Positions 53,011 to 63,330 are shown, counted from the first letter of the stretch. The stretch is 64,000 bases of DNA from Microbacterium lemovicicum (GCF_003991875.1 NZ_CP031423.1:62001-126000), one strand, 5' to 3'. Made by a program: numbers and translations. The notes: generated by a model not told the origin, from the sequence alone.

Positions 53011-53144
53011 GGATCGGGAGGATCAGCCCGTGCCCTCTGCCCTCTGCCCGCGCCCCCTGCCCGTGCAGAACGGGAGGAGATGTGTCGATCCGGAGGACGG
53101 ATGCCGCGGCATCCCCCTCCCGACCTCCACATCTCCTCCCGATC
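53011..53144. terminator. Complex inverted-repeat region between cebR and the uracil permease
   Basis: CGGGAGGAGATGTG (53071-53084) and CACATCTCCTCCCG (53128-53141) form a perfect 14-bp stem. The same right arm, extended to 53144, can instead pair with GATCGGGAGGA at 53011-53021. The loop contains the palindrome GGATGCCGCGGCATCC (53099-53114). The genes on both sides converge here, so a two-way terminator is the simplest reading. Confidence 0.65.
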
Positions 53145-53172
53145 GGCCACGCGCCTCCGGCGCCCCCGGAGG

Positions 53173-53224
53173 CGAGCAGGCCTCCTGCGGGTCGCCGCCG
53201 AGCAGGCCTACTGTGGGTCGCCGC
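53173..53224. repeat. 26-bp tandem repeat across the permease gene end
   Basis: Units 53173-53198 and 53199-53224 match at 24 of 26 positions. The second contains the stop codon and last codons of the permease gene. Confidence 0.8.
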
Positions 53225-54545
53225 CGAGCTGACCGACCGCGGGGATCGGGCCGCCGTCGTCGGCGCCGGTGCGGCGCCAGCGGGCGATCGCGTTGCCCAG
53301 GTGGTAGATCAGGAGCGCGGCCGCGGCGCCGAGCACGATCGCGCCGAGCTGGAAGTCGCCCCACTGCATCGTGAAGCCGGCGATGGCGATGACCAGCGCG
53401 ACGGCTCCCGTGTACTGGTTGACGGGGCGGGAGAAGTCGACGCGGTTGTCGACCCAGATCTTGATGCCGATGATGCCGATCAGGCCGTAGAGCGCGGTGG
53501 TCACGCCGCCGAGCACTCCGGCGGGGATCGTGTTGAAGACCGCGCCGACCTTGGGGGAGAGGCTCAGCACGATGGCCGCTGCGCCGGCCACCCAGTAGGC
53601 GGCCGTGGAGTAGACGCGGGTCGCGGCCATGACGCCGATGTTCTCGCCGTAGGTGGTGGTGCCCGAGCCGCCGAAGAAGCCGGCGACGGTCGTGGCCGCG
53701 CCGTCGGCGATGAGGGCGCGTCCGGTCTGCTTGTTGACCTCCGCGCCGGTCATGGTCGCGACGCCGCGCACATGCCCGACGTTCTCGGCGATGAGCACCA
53801 GCACCACCGGCAGGAACATCGCGATGACCGACCACGTGCCGGGGTTGCCGAAGTCGGCGATCTGGAAGGTGGGGAGGCCGATCCAAGCGGCATCCGCCAC
53901 CGCGCCGAAGTCGATCAGCTGCTCTCCGGTGGTCACCTGGATGAGCACGGTCGCGAGGTAGCCGACGATGACGCCCAGGAAGATCGAGACGCGGCCGAGG
54001 AAGCCCCGGAACAGCACGCTGAACAGGATGACGGCGACGAGGGTGATGGTGCCGGGCAGCGGCTGCAGCTTGAAGTTCGACCAGGCGACGGGCGCGAGGT
54101 TGAAGCCGATCAGCGCGACGATCGCCCCCGCGACGACGGGGGGCATGAGGCGGTCCACCCACCCCAGCCCGGCGACCTGCACGATGAGGCCCACGGCGGC
54201 CAGCAGCAGGCCGACGGCGACGATGCCCGCGAGCGCCGAGCCCATGCCCTGCGAGGCGGTGGCGGCGGTGACCGGTGCGATGAACGCGAACGACGACCCC
54301 AGGTAGCTGGGCAGCTTGTTGCGCGTGATGATCAGGAACAGCAGCGTCCCGATGCCGGAGAACAGCAGGGTGGTCGAGACCGGGAATCCGGTCAGGACGG
54401 GCACGAGGAACGTCGCACCGAACATCGCGATGACGTGCTGGACGCCCACGGCGATCGTCGCGGGCCAGTTCAGGCGCTCGTCCGGGCGGACGACCGCCCC
54501 CGGCTCGACCGTCCGGCCGTTCCCGTGCAGCTTCCAGATGGGCAT
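53208..54545 (-). CDS. Uracil/xanthine permease, NCS2 family
   Basis: The 445-residue protein has twelve to fourteen membrane segments and NCS2 motifs: GVQHVIAMFGATFLVPVLTG, SSFAFIAPV, the GFNLAPVAW region and the FGGSGTTTYGENIGVMAATRVYS helix that binds the base. It imports uracil or another nucleobase with protons. Uracil is the best guess from similarity to UraA. GAAGGA precedes ATG 54545; a longer frame upstream lacks support. Its last codons are duplicated downstream. Confidence 0.92.
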   Translation of the reverse strand: MPIWKLHGNGRTVEPGAVVRPDERLNWPATIAVGVQHVIAMFGATFLVPVLTGFPVSTTLLFSGIGTLLFLIITRNKLPSYLGSSFAFIAPVTAATASQGMGSALAGIVAVGLLLAAVGLIVQVAGLGWVDRLMPPVVAGAIVALIGFNLAPVAWSNFKLQPLPGTITLVAVILFSVLFRGFLGRVSIFLGVIVGYLATVLIQVTTGEQLIDFGAVADAAWIGLPTFQIADFGNPGTWSVIAMFLPVVLVLIAENVGHVRGVATMTGAEVNKQTGRALIADGAATTVAGFFGGSGTTTYGENIGVMAATRVYSTAAYWVAGAAAIVLSLSPKVGAVFNTIPAGVLGGVTTALYGLIGIIGIKIWVDNRVDFSRPVNQYTGAVALVIAIAGFTMQWGDFQLGAIVLGAAAALLIYHLGNAIARWRRTGADDGGPIPAVGQLGGDPQ

Positions 54546-54672
54546 CGCGGATCCTTCTCTCCCGGGCGGAGGTCGGACCGCCTCGCTCACGATAGCGACC
54601 GATCGAAACGATCCGGCGCAGGATGCCGCGTCGCATTTGCGCGTCGGCGGCCGGGTCCGAGAGGGTGGTGCG

Positions 54673-55485
54673 GTGACAGATATCCCGCCGCAGGATCAGC
54701 TCCTCGCCCCCGCCACGTCCGGTCCGGTCGGCGACGCCGCCGTCGAGCTCGTCGGACTCGTCAAGCGCTTCGGCGAGAAGGTCGCCGTCGACGGCGTCAC
54801 CCTCACCGTGCCGACCGGCTCGTTCTACGGCCTCGTCGGCCCGAACGGCGCGGGCAAGACGACCAGCCTGTCGATGGCGACCGGCCTGCTCGTGCCCGAC
54901 GCGGGTCAGGCGTTCATCCACGGCGTCGACATGTGGCGCGAGCCCGTGAAGGCGAAGGGGATGCTGGGCAATCTCGCCGACGGCGTGAAGCTGTTCGACC
55001 GCCTCACCGGCGAGCAGCTCGTCACCTACAACGGCCTGCTGTTCGGCATCCCGCAGGACGAGATCGCGCGGCGCACCGCCGACCTGCTGGCGCTCATGGA
55101 CATGACGGATGCCGGCGGCACCCTGGTCGTGGACTACTCCGCGGGCATGACGAAGAAGATCGCGCTCGCCTGCGCCCTCGTCCACGCGCCTCGCGTGCTC
55201 GTGCTCGACGAGCCCTTCGAGTCCGTCGATCCGGTCTCGGCGGCCAACATCCAGGACATCCTGACCGGCTACGTCCGCGGCGGCGGCACCGTGATCGTGT
55301 CGAGCCACTCGATGGACCTCGTGCAGCGCCTCTGCGACCACGTCGCCGTCATCGCCGCGGGCCGGCTGCTGGTCGCGGGCACCGTCGACGAGGTGCGCGC
55401 GGGCCAGTCGCTGCAGGATCGCTTCGTCGACCTCGTCGGCGGCCGCCGTCACACGGAGGGGCCGGAATGGTTGCGACGCTCCTGA
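54673..55485 (+). CDS. ABC exporter ATP-binding protein
   Basis: The 270-residue ATPase has Walker A GPNGAGKTT, a signature YSAGMTKKIALACALV and Walker B VLVLDEPFESVDPVSA. It resembles ATPases of actinobacterial ABC-2 exporters with large permeases. GTG 54673 is preceded by GAGGGT at six bases, an acceptable leaderless -10 match. The 3' end overlaps the permease gene by 19 bases. Substrate unknown. Confidence 0.9.
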   Translation: MTDIPPQDQLLAPATSGPVGDAAVELVGLVKRFGEKVAVDGVTLTVPTGSFYGLVGPNGAGKTTSLSMATGLLVPDAGQAFIHGVDMWREPVKAKGMLGNLADGVKLFDRLTGEQLVTYNGLLFGIPQDEIARRTADLLALMDMTDAGGTLVVDYSAGMTKKIALACALVHAPRVLVLDEPFESVDPVSAANIQDILTGYVRGGGTVIVSSHSMDLVQRLCDHVAVIAAGRLLVAGTVDEVRAGQSLQDRFVDLVGGRRHTEGPEWLRRS

Positions 55486-57044
55486 AGCTCCGGTTCCGCG
55501 TGCTGGCCAACCAGCTGTCGCGGAGCCCCTGGCAGCTCGTCGGCTTCATCTTCGGCGCCCTCTACGGGCTCGGGGTGCTCGGCGGCGCGATCGTCGGGCT
55601 CGTCTTCCTCGGCTTCGCCCCGCAGGAGGTCGCCGCGAGCGTGATCGTCGGCGTCGGCACGCTGGTGACCGTCGGCTGGATCCTCGGCCCGCTCCTGGTC
55701 TTCGGCGCCGACAACACACTCGACCCGCAGCGGCTCGTCGTCTTCCCGATGACACTCCGGCGGATGATGGTCGCCCTCACGCTCGCGGGGGTCGTCGGCA
55801 TCCCCGGCATCGTCACCTCCGTCGCGGCGCTCGGCACGATCGCCACGTGGGTGCAGTGGCCGGCGGCGATCGCGGCATCCGTCCTCTCGCTTCCGCTGGC
55901 GGTCCTCACGGTGGTCGTCGCCTCGCGCGCGGTGTCGTCGCTGACGTCGGGGCTCGGCGGCAGGCGGAGGTTCCGCGAGGCGTCGGGCATCTTCGTGATG
56001 ATCCCGCTGATCCTCGCGGGCCCGATCATCGCCGGAGTGGCGACCGGCTTCGCGCTCAACATCGACACGCTCGCCGTCGTGGTCCGCGTGCTCGGCTGGA
56101 CGCCGCTGGGCGCCGCGTGGGCGGTGCCGGCGGATGCCGCCGCCGGCGACTGGATCGCGGCCGCCGTCAAGCTCGTGATCGCCGCGGCCACCCTCGTGCT
56201 GCTGTGGCTGCTGTGGGGCTGGTCGCTGCGCAACACCCTCTCGCACCCGGGGCAGTCGGCGGCCGAGGCCGTGCGCCCCGGCAAGATCGGCTGGTTCGGC
56301 CGTGTGCCGGCCACCCCGACCGGTGCGGTCTTCGCCCGCTCGCTCACGTACTGGCTGCGCGATCCGCGCTACCTGCGCCAGCTGATCGGCGTGCCGCTCG
56401 CACCGGTGCTCATCTGGTTCTACCTGCGCGACGGCGACCCGGCGGTGGGGCTCAGCTTCTCCGCCCCTCTGATCGCCGTGATCGTGGGGATCGTCCTCTA
56501 CGCCGACATCTCCTTCGACGGCACCGCCTACGGGACGGAGCTCGCCACCGGCGCCTCCGGCCGCGCGGACCGCGCCGGCCGCACGCTCGCCGCGGCCGCG
56601 ATCGCGGTGCCGATCATCCTCATCGCCGCTGTCGTGCCCTTCATCTTCTCGGGCCTCTGGGGTCAGTTCCCCGGCATCCTCGGCATGTCACTGGGCATCC
56701 TCCTGACCTCCTACGGGGTCTGCGCGGTCACGTCGGCGCAGTTCGTCGTCCCGGTCGCGGCCTCCGGCGACAGCCCCTTCGCCCGGGTGCCCGGAACGAC
56801 CTTCCTGCAGGGGATGGCGGCCATGCTCATCTGGCTCATCGCGATCGGGCTGTCGGCACCGACGATCGTGATCGGCCTGATCGCCTTCTTCACCGGCAAC
56901 GCCGTCCTCAGCGCGATCGGCGGCGTCGTCGGCGTGGTGATGGGCGTGATCCTCGTCGTGGTGGGCATCCGCGTCGGCGGGCGCACGCTCGACCGCACCG
57001 GCCCCGTGCTGCTGTCGCGGCTCAAGGCGATGAAGAACGCCTGA
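55467..57044 (+). CDS. Large ABC exporter permease
   Basis: The 525-residue membrane protein has about twelve to fourteen hydrophobic segments and starts MVATLLKLRFRVLANQLSRSPWQLVG. It belongs to the uncharacterised large permeases that follow ATPases such as the one encoded just upstream, with which it overlaps. CGGAGGG at 55454-55460 precedes the ATG. The open frame extends far upstream on the same strand (to 52569), but that extension crosses other genes and is not protein-like. No regulator is adjacent. Confidence 0.85.
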   Translation: MVATLLKLRFRVLANQLSRSPWQLVGFIFGALYGLGVLGGAIVGLVFLGFAPQEVAASVIVGVGTLVTVGWILGPLLVFGADNTLDPQRLVVFPMTLRRMMVALTLAGVVGIPGIVTSVAALGTIATWVQWPAAIAASVLSLPLAVLTVVVASRAVSSLTSGLGGRRRFREASGIFVMIPLILAGPIIAGVATGFALNIDTLAVVVRVLGWTPLGAAWAVPADAAAGDWIAAAVKLVIAAATLVLLWLLWGWSLRNTLSHPGQSAAEAVRPGKIGWFGRVPATPTGAVFARSLTYWLRDPRYLRQLIGVPLAPVLIWFYLRDGDPAVGLSFSAPLIAVIVGIVLYADISFDGTAYGTELATGASGRADRAGRTLAAAAIAVPIILIAAVVPFIFSGLWGQFPGILGMSLGILLTSYGVCAVTSAQFVVPVAASGDSPFARVPGTTFLQGMAAMLIWLIAIGLSAPTIVIGLIAFFTGNAVLSAIGGVVGVVMGVILVVVGIRVGGRTLDRTGPVLLSRLKAMKNA

Positions 57045-57079
57045 GCCCCGCTCGGCGGCCGGAGCCGGACGGCAGCGAG

Positions 57080-58009
57080 TCAGCCGCCCGTGAGACGCTG
57101 CAGCAGCTCCCGGTAGCGGTCGGCCGTGCGCCCGATGATCTCTGCGGGCAGCTCGGGCGGCGTGCCCGTCTTGTCCCAGTGCGCGGCCAGCCAGTCGCGG
57201 ACGATCTGCTTGTCGAAGCTCGCCATGCGCTCGGCCGGCGTCGTCCCCGAGCGCCAGGCCGCGGCATCCCAGTACCGCGACGAATCGCTGGTGAGCACCT
57301 CGTCGGCCAGCGTCAGCACGCCGTGCGCGTCGGTGCCGAACTCGAACTTCGTGTCGGCCAGGATCAGCCCGCGCGCCTCGGCCACGGCGGCGGCACGGCG
57401 GTAGATCTCGAGCGAGGTGTCGCGCAGCGCCGCGGCGACCTCGGCTCCGACCAGCTCGACCGTGCGCTCGAACGAGATGTTCTCGTCGTGCTCGCCCATC
57501 GGCGCCTTGTAGGCGGGGGTGAAGAGCGGCTCGGGCAGGCGGTCGCCGTCGGAGAGGCCGTCGGGGAGGGGGATGCCGCACACCGTCCCCTCCGCGCGGT
57601 ACTCCGCCCAGCCGCTGCCGGTGAGGTAGCCGCGCACGACGCACTCGACGGGGTGCATGTCGAGCGAGCGGACGAGCATCGCGCGACCGCGGACGGCCGC
57701 CGGGATGAGCTCGACGGGCTCGTCGTCGTCGCCGAGGACGTGATCGGCGACGAGGTGGTTCGGGATGCCGCGACCGCCGTCGCCGCCGGAGAGCTGGTCG
57801 AACCACCAGAGGCTGAGGGTCGTCAGCAGCTCGCCCTTGTCGGGGATGCCCGGCTCGAGCACGTGGTCGAACGCGCTGACGCGGTCGCTCGCCACCACGA
57901 GCAGGCGGTCGGCTGCGGCTTCCGTCTCGGCCTCGTCGGGAACGTAGAGGTCCCGCACCTTGCCCGAGTAGACGTGCCGCCAGCCGGGGATGTCGAGGGA
58001 TGCGCTCAC
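57080..58009 (-). CDS. purC: Phosphoribosylaminoimidazole-succinocarboxamide synthase
   Basis: PurC joins CAIR and aspartate using ATP to make SAICAR, a mid-pathway purine step. The 309-residue protein shows HVYSGKVRDLYV near the start, SDRVSAFDHVLEPGIPDKG, ECVVRGYLTGSGWAEYR and DTKFEFGTDAHGVLTLADEVLTSDSSRYW in shortened order, all PurC hallmarks. GTG 58009 follows GATAAT by exactly six bases, a near-perfect -10 box, so it is leaderless. The C-terminal extension is typical of longer PurC forms. Confidence 0.96.
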   Translation of the reverse strand: MSASLDIPGWRHVYSGKVRDLYVPDEAETEAAADRLLVVASDRVSAFDHVLEPGIPDKGELLTTLSLWWFDQLSGGDGGRGIPNHLVADHVLGDDDEPVELIPAAVRGRAMLVRSLDMHPVECVVRGYLTGSGWAEYRAEGTVCGIPLPDGLSDGDRLPEPLFTPAYKAPMGEHDENISFERTVELVGAEVAAALRDTSLEIYRRAAAVAEARGLILADTKFEFGTDAHGVLTLADEVLTSDSSRYWDAAAWRSGTTPAERMASFDKQIVRDWLAAHWDKTGTPPELPAEIIGRTADRYRELLQRLTGG

Positions 58010-58099
58010 CCCGCCATTATCGCGGAGCCCGATCGGGCCTCGACGTCGGATGGCGGCGGTATAGTCCATCTGGGCTAATCCGTCTGGAGTGAGGACACC

Positions 58100-58726
58100 G
58101 TGAAGAGCGCCGTCGACCGTCTGACCCCGCTGGGCATCATGGTGCTGGCGCTGCTCATCGAGGGCGACATGCACCCGTACGAGATGATGCGGCTGATGCG
58201 CGGGCGCCGCGAGGACCGGCTCGTGTCCATCACGAACGGCACGCTGTACCACACGGTCGGGCGCCTGGAACGGGCGGGCCTCGTCGCGCCGGTGCGCGTC
58301 GAGCGCGACGGCAACCGCCCCGAGCGCACCACGTACACCCTCACCGGTGACGGCGCGGAGGCGGTCAGGGAGTGGGTGCGCCGGGAGCTCCCGCGCACCG
58401 ACCATCCGGCCGAATTCCGCATCGCGCTGGCGGAGGCGCACAACCTCGACCGCGTCGAGGTCATCGACCTGCTGCGCGCGCGGCGCGCGGGCCTGGAGGG
58501 CCAGCACGCGCTGCACCGCGACGGGCGCGAGGACGCGCTCCAGCGCGCGGTGCCCGAGGTGTACCTCCTCGAGGTCGAGCGCGAGGCCGTGCTGCTCGAG
58601 ACCGAGCTGCGGTGGCTCGACGGGCTCCTCGACCGGCTCGACGACCAGAGCTTCCCGTGGGGGGCCGACGAGCTCGGCCCTTCCACCGACTCCTATCTCT
58701 CCGAACGAAAGGCCGCACGGCTATGA
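58100..58726 (+). CDS. PadR-family transcriptional regulator
   Basis: The 208-residue protein has a PadR winged helix (TPLGIMVLALLIEGDMHPYEMMRLMRGR, then ITNGTLYHTVGRLERAGLV) and a long C-terminal helical domain of the Vir/AphA type (EVYLLEVEREAVLLETELRWLDGLLDRLDD). It is coupled to the drug-efflux gene by a four-base overlap and is its likely repressor. GTG 58100 follows GTGAGGA. TATAGT at 58060-58065 is a probable -10 box; the CCATCTGGGCTAATCC region just after it may hold the operator. Confidence 0.92.
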   Translation: MKSAVDRLTPLGIMVLALLIEGDMHPYEMMRLMRGRREDRLVSITNGTLYHTVGRLERAGLVAPVRVERDGNRPERTTYTLTGDGAEAVREWVRRELPRTDHPAEFRIALAEAHNLDRVEVIDLLRARRAGLEGQHALHRDGREDALQRAVPEVYLLEVEREAVLLETELRWLDGLLDRLDDQSFPWGADELGPSTDSYLSERKAARL

Positions 58727-60291
58727 CCGAGCAGAACACCCGAGCCGCGGCATCCGACCGCGCAGGATCCGGCCCCGCCGCCCCCGTCGCCGAACGCAAT
58801 CCCTGGCCGGCCCTGTGGGCCCTGGTCATCGGGTTCTTCATGATCCTGGTCGACACGACGATCGTCTCGGTGGCCAACCCCGCCATCAAGGCGGCGCTCG
58901 ACTCGGACACCAACAACCTCGACAACGTGGTGTGGGTGACGTCGGCCTACCTCCTCGCCTACGCGGTGCCGCTGCTGATCACGGGACGCCTGGGCGACCG
59001 CTTCGGGCCCAAGAACATGTACCTCATCGGTCTCGTGGTCTTCACGCTCGCCTCGCTCGGGTGCGGACTGTCGGGCTCGCTCGGCATGCTCATCGCCATG
59101 CGCGCGGTGCAGGGCGTCGGCGCCGCACTGCTGACGCCGCAGACGATGGCGATCATCACGCGCACCTTCCCGCCCAACCGCCGCGGCGCGGCGATGGGCC
59201 TGTGGGGTGCGACCTCCGGTGTCGCCATGCTCGTCGGCCCGCTGGCCGGCGGTCTGCTGGTGGACGGCCTCGGGTGGGAGTGGATCTTCTTCATCAACAT
59301 CCCGGTGGGCATCATCGGCTTCGTGCTCGCGTGGATCCTCGTGCCGAAGCTTGAGACCAACCCCCACCGCTTCGACGTCCTGGGCGTCGTGCTGAGCGCC
59401 GTCGCACTCTTCCTCATCGTGTTCGGGCTGCAGGAGGGCGAGACCTACGACTGGGGCGTCATCTGGGGCCCGATCTCGGTGTGGTCGATGATCATCGCCG
59501 GTGTCGTCGTGCTGGGACTCTTCCTCTGGCAGCAGGCCAAGACCAAGAGCGAGGCCCTCGTGCCGCTCGGGCTGTTCCGCGACCGCAACTTCGGCGTCGC
59601 CAACCTCGGCATCGCCGCGGTCGGCTTCACCGTGACGAGCATGTCGCTGCCGATGATGTTCTACTACCAGCTCGCGCGGGGGCTGACCCCGACCGAGGCC
59701 GCACTGCTGCTCGTGCCCATGGCGATCGCCGCGGGCGTGCTCTCGCCGTTCGCCGGACGCCTGCTCGACCGCATCGACCCGCGCTTCCTCCTCGTGCCCG
59801 GGCTGCTGCTCGTGGCGGCGGCGCTCGTCGTCTATGCCGTGCTCATGACCCCCGACACCCCGATCTGGCTGTTCCTCATCCCGTCGCTGCTCATGGGCCT
59901 CGGCAACGCGGGCATGTGGGGACCGCTGGCCACCACCGCCACGCGGAACCTGCCGATGCATCAGGCCGGCGCCGGCGCGGGCATCTACAACACCACGCGC
60001 GTCATCGGCTCGGTGCTCGGCTCGGCGGCCATCGCCGCGTTCATGCAGGCGCGCCTGGAGGCGAACCTGCCGGGTGCGTCGGAGTCGACCGGATTCGGCA
60101 CGGGTCAGCTGCCCGACATGGTCGTCGACGGGTTCTCCACGGCGATGGCGCAGTCGATCCTGCTGCCCGCCGGAGCGATCCTCGTCGGCGTCGTGGCGGT
60201 GCTGTTCCTCCGTCGCCCGAAGGCCTCGAGCACCGCCCAGTGGCATGCCGCTCAGCGCGCGGAACCGGCTCCCGCGGCCGCCCGCGACTGA
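58723..60291 (+). CDS. MFS drug efflux transporter, DHA2 (EmrB/QacA) family
   Basis: The 522-residue protein has fourteen likely membrane segments. DHA2 motifs are visible: motif D1-like FMILVDTTIVSVANPAI, motif A GRLGDRFGPKNMYLIG, motif C-like GATSGVAMLVGPLAGGLL. Members expel cationic drugs and dyes using the proton gradient. Its ATG overlaps the PadR stop (ATGA), so expression should be de-repressed when PadR binds a drug. A hairpin follows at 60304. Confidence 0.93.
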   Translation: MTEQNTRAAASDRAGSGPAAPVAERNPWPALWALVIGFFMILVDTTIVSVANPAIKAALDSDTNNLDNVVWVTSAYLLAYAVPLLITGRLGDRFGPKNMYLIGLVVFTLASLGCGLSGSLGMLIAMRAVQGVGAALLTPQTMAIITRTFPPNRRGAAMGLWGATSGVAMLVGPLAGGLLVDGLGWEWIFFINIPVGIIGFVLAWILVPKLETNPHRFDVLGVVLSAVALFLIVFGLQEGETYDWGVIWGPISVWSMIIAGVVVLGLFLWQQAKTKSEALVPLGLFRDRNFGVANLGIAAVGFTVTSMSLPMMFYYQLARGLTPTEAALLLVPMAIAAGVLSPFAGRLLDRIDPRFLLVPGLLLVAAALVVYAVLMTPDTPIWLFLIPSLLMGLGNAGMWGPLATTATRNLPMHQAGAGAGIYNTTRVIGSVLGSAAIAAFMQARLEANLPGASESTGFGTGQLPDMVVDGFSTAMAQSILLPAGAILVGVVAVLFLRRPKASSTAQWHAAQRAEPAPAAARD

Positions 60292-60303
60292 ATCGACCCA
60301 CCC

Positions 60304-60348
60304 TGGCAATGGCGTGGGAATGCCGCCCGCGGCGCCCACGCCGTGCCA
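60304..60348 (+). terminator. Hairpin after the efflux gene, overlapping the next promoter
   Basis: TGGCA-AT-GGCGTGGG (60304-60318) pairs with CCCACGCC-G-TGCCA (60335-60348): 13 bp with small internal bulges. Its last two bases fall in the CAGCGT -10-like box of the following gene, so terminator and promoter are interlocked. Confidence 0.7.
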
Positions 60349-60358
60349 GCGTGGAGTG

Positions 60359-60853
60359 ATGACCGGACTGCAGCGCACCCGTGCCCGCGTGACCGGTGGG
60401 GTCCTCGCGGCCCTTCCTCTCGCTCTCGTGATGGCGGCGTGCTCCGCCCCCGAGGAGACGGAGGTCGCCCCGACCGCGGCCCCGACGGCATCGCCGACGG
60501 TGGCCGTCGAAGTGACTCCGCCGCCGACCCGGAGCGACGAACTCGCCAGGGCGGAGTTCGTCGAGGCCGGACCGAGCGGGATCCCCTCCGGCGCCAACGT
60601 CGCCTCGGGCGCCATCGGCGACACTCCGGTGAGCCTGGAGGGGGCGTGCACCGGTGACCGCGTCGAGTACGCGCTGTTCTCGGCCGCGACGGACCAGCCC
60701 CGGACGGAGCTGGCCCGCGGGTGGATGAGCTGCGACGAGCCGTTCTCCCAGCCCGTCTCGATCGGCGATTACCGGGGCGTCGTGCAGCTCAGCTTCGTCG
60801 ACGCCGACGCGGTGTCGTCCGGCTGGATCCGGCTGCTCGCCGACGCGGCCTGA
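60359..60853 (+). CDS. Small secreted lipoprotein of unknown function
   Basis: The 164-residue product has a lipoprotein signal peptide with lipobox VMAAC, a Thr/Pro/Ala-rich linker, then a small domain of about 110 residues containing two Cys (GACTGDR and WMSCDEPF) that could form a disulfide. I do not recognise the family; the end SIGDYRGVVQLSFVDADAVSSGWIRL suggests a beta-sandwich. CAGCGT lies exactly six bases before the ATG, so transcription is probably leaderless. Confidence 0.75.
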   Translation: MTGLQRTRARVTGGVLAALPLALVMAACSAPEETEVAPTAAPTASPTVAVEVTPPPTRSDELARAEFVEAGPSGIPSGANVASGAIGDTPVSLEGACTGDRVEYALFSAATDQPRTELARGWMSCDEPFSQPVSIGDYRGVVQLSFVDADAVSSGWIRLLADAA

Positions 60854-60926
60854 CGACCCGCCCGACGCGCCTCACCCGACGCGCCCCACCCGCCGGGTGC
60901 CGGGGCGCGTGTTCCGATCCCGACCC

Positions 60927-61025
60927 GCCGCGAGACGTCGCAACACGCCGTGCCGTTTCGCGCGCCGGCGGCGTGTTGCGACGTTTCGCGGCGCGCGCAG
61001 GCGGCGTGTGGCGACGTCTCGCGGC
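60927..61025. repeat. Palindromic repeat with one left arm and two right arms
   Basis: The left arm (60927-60950, GCCGCGAGACGTCGCAACAC plus GCCG) pairs at 23 of 24 positions, with a G-T wobble at the other, with 60969-60992. A second right arm at 61002-61025 matches the distal half perfectly but differs in the middle (GTGGCG for GTTGCG). It lies between convergent genes and shares its core with 17444-17505. It is probably a two-way terminator. Confidence 0.8.
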
Positions 61026-61041
61026 CGGGCGGGCGCGACCC

Positions 61042-62313
<1,272 letters not shown>

Positions 62314-62395
62314 CCCGTCAGCCTAGCGAGGGGCGCCGGGGCGGACCGGTCGGAAAGTCGGTGCCGACTCCGCCCCGCGGTGCGACAATGGAGCC

Positions 62396-62887
62396 ATGGC
62401 AGCTCGCCGCAGTGATGGGGACGACTCCGGCTTCGAGAATGAGCGCATCGTCGACCGTGAAGTCCTTCCCGTGCACGTGCACGCGGCCCCGCGCTACGAG
62501 CGCTTCCTCCTCTTCGGACTGCTGGGCGGCCTGACGCTGGCGATCGTCATGACCGGCGTCGCCGGCATGACGGAGCAGCCCGGCGGCCCGATGTCGACCG
62601 GACTGTCGGGCCTGCTGGTGGTGTTCGCCGTGTACGCCGCGATCTTCGTCGGTGTGGGGCTGCTGATCGCCTCCGTGCTGTCGATGACCCTCGCCCGCAT
62701 CTGGGCGGGGCGCGCGCAGCGGCACAGCGCGGAGCACGACACCGCGCTCAACCGCGATCCCTTCCTGCCGGGCAACGACGACATCCCGCGCTGGGTGCAC
62801 GAGGCCGAGGATCTGGCGCGCGTGAAGAAGCCCGGGCGCATCCGGCGACCGCCGAACCGCGACCAGCCCGACGCGACCCCGCGCTGA
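62396..62887 (+). CDS. Small membrane protein, related to the one at 63331
   Basis: The 163-residue protein has two membrane segments (about 36-58 and 72-98) framed by a short N-terminal region with PVHVHAAPRYERFLLFGLLGG and a basic, disordered C-terminal tail. The VxVxxAPxYxxFLxxGxxxG pattern is shared with the 119-residue protein encoded at 63331, so they are paralogues. The function is unknown. GACAAT is exactly six bases before the ATG. The gene lies directly upstream of a sterol-carrier-like gene. Confidence 0.78.
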   Translation: MAARRSDGDDSGFENERIVDREVLPVHVHAAPRYERFLLFGLLGGLTLAIVMTGVAGMTEQPGGPMSTGLSGLLVVFAVYAAIFVGVGLLIASVLSMTLARIWAGRAQRHSAEHDTALNRDPFLPGNDDIPRWVHEAEDLARVKKPGRIRRPPNRDQPDATPR

Positions 62888-62915
62888 GCGCACCGCGACC
62901 GCGTAGCGTGGACGG

Positions 62916-63284
62916 ATGCCGCGCAAGATCGACACCGTCGCAGGGCGCTCCGCGCTGACCGCCGTCGCCGATGCCGTGGCCGCCGACGTGAAGCCCGCCC
63001 GGACCGAGCTGGCCACGGCCGTCCGCTACCTGCTCCAGCTGCTCGCCGAGAAGGCGCCGGGTCACGCGGTGGAGGTGCGGGTGCCGCCGTTCGGCGCCGT
63101 CCAGGTGATCGAGGGTCCGCGCCACACCCGGGGCACCCCGCCGAACGTCGTCGAGACCGACGCCCTGACCTGGATCGCGCTCGCGACCGGCACCGAGAAG
63201 TGGGCGGATGCCGCGGCATCCGGTCGCATCCTCGCCTCCGGGGTGCGCGCCGATCTCACCCCCGTCCTGCCCCTCCGTCCCTGA
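62916..63284 (+). CDS. Sterol-carrier-family protein (SCP-like)
   Basis: The 122-residue protein matches the actinobacterial SCP-like family: a helical N-terminus ([35 protein letters not shown]), then [16 protein letters not shown] and [19 protein letters not shown], the end of the lipid-binding fold. A ligand is not known. TAGCGT stands exactly six bases before ATG 62916. An exact copy of GGATGCCGCGGCATCC lies inside (63206-63221), encoding ADAAAS. Its neighbours are two related small membrane proteins. Confidence 0.85.
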   Translation: MPRKIDTVAGRSALTAVADAVAADVKPARTELATAVRYLLQLLAEKAPGHAVEVRVPPFGAVQVIEGPRHTRGTPPNVVETDALTWIALATGTEKWADAAASGRILASGVRADLTPVLPLRP

Positions 63285-63330
63285 TCGCCGCGGCGGGGCC
63301 AGGCCGTCCGGCCGGTGAGAGAATGGACGC

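Noticed and set aside
52569..55466. Long open frame fused to the N-terminus of the ABC permease
   Set aside because: It crosses cebR, the terminator region and genes on both strands. The permease family N-terminus and a ribosome site are at 55467.
62396..62887. Potassium transporter (Trk-like) annotation for the small membrane protein
   Set aside because: Two spans and 163 residues cannot form a Trk channel; no selectivity-filter motif is present.
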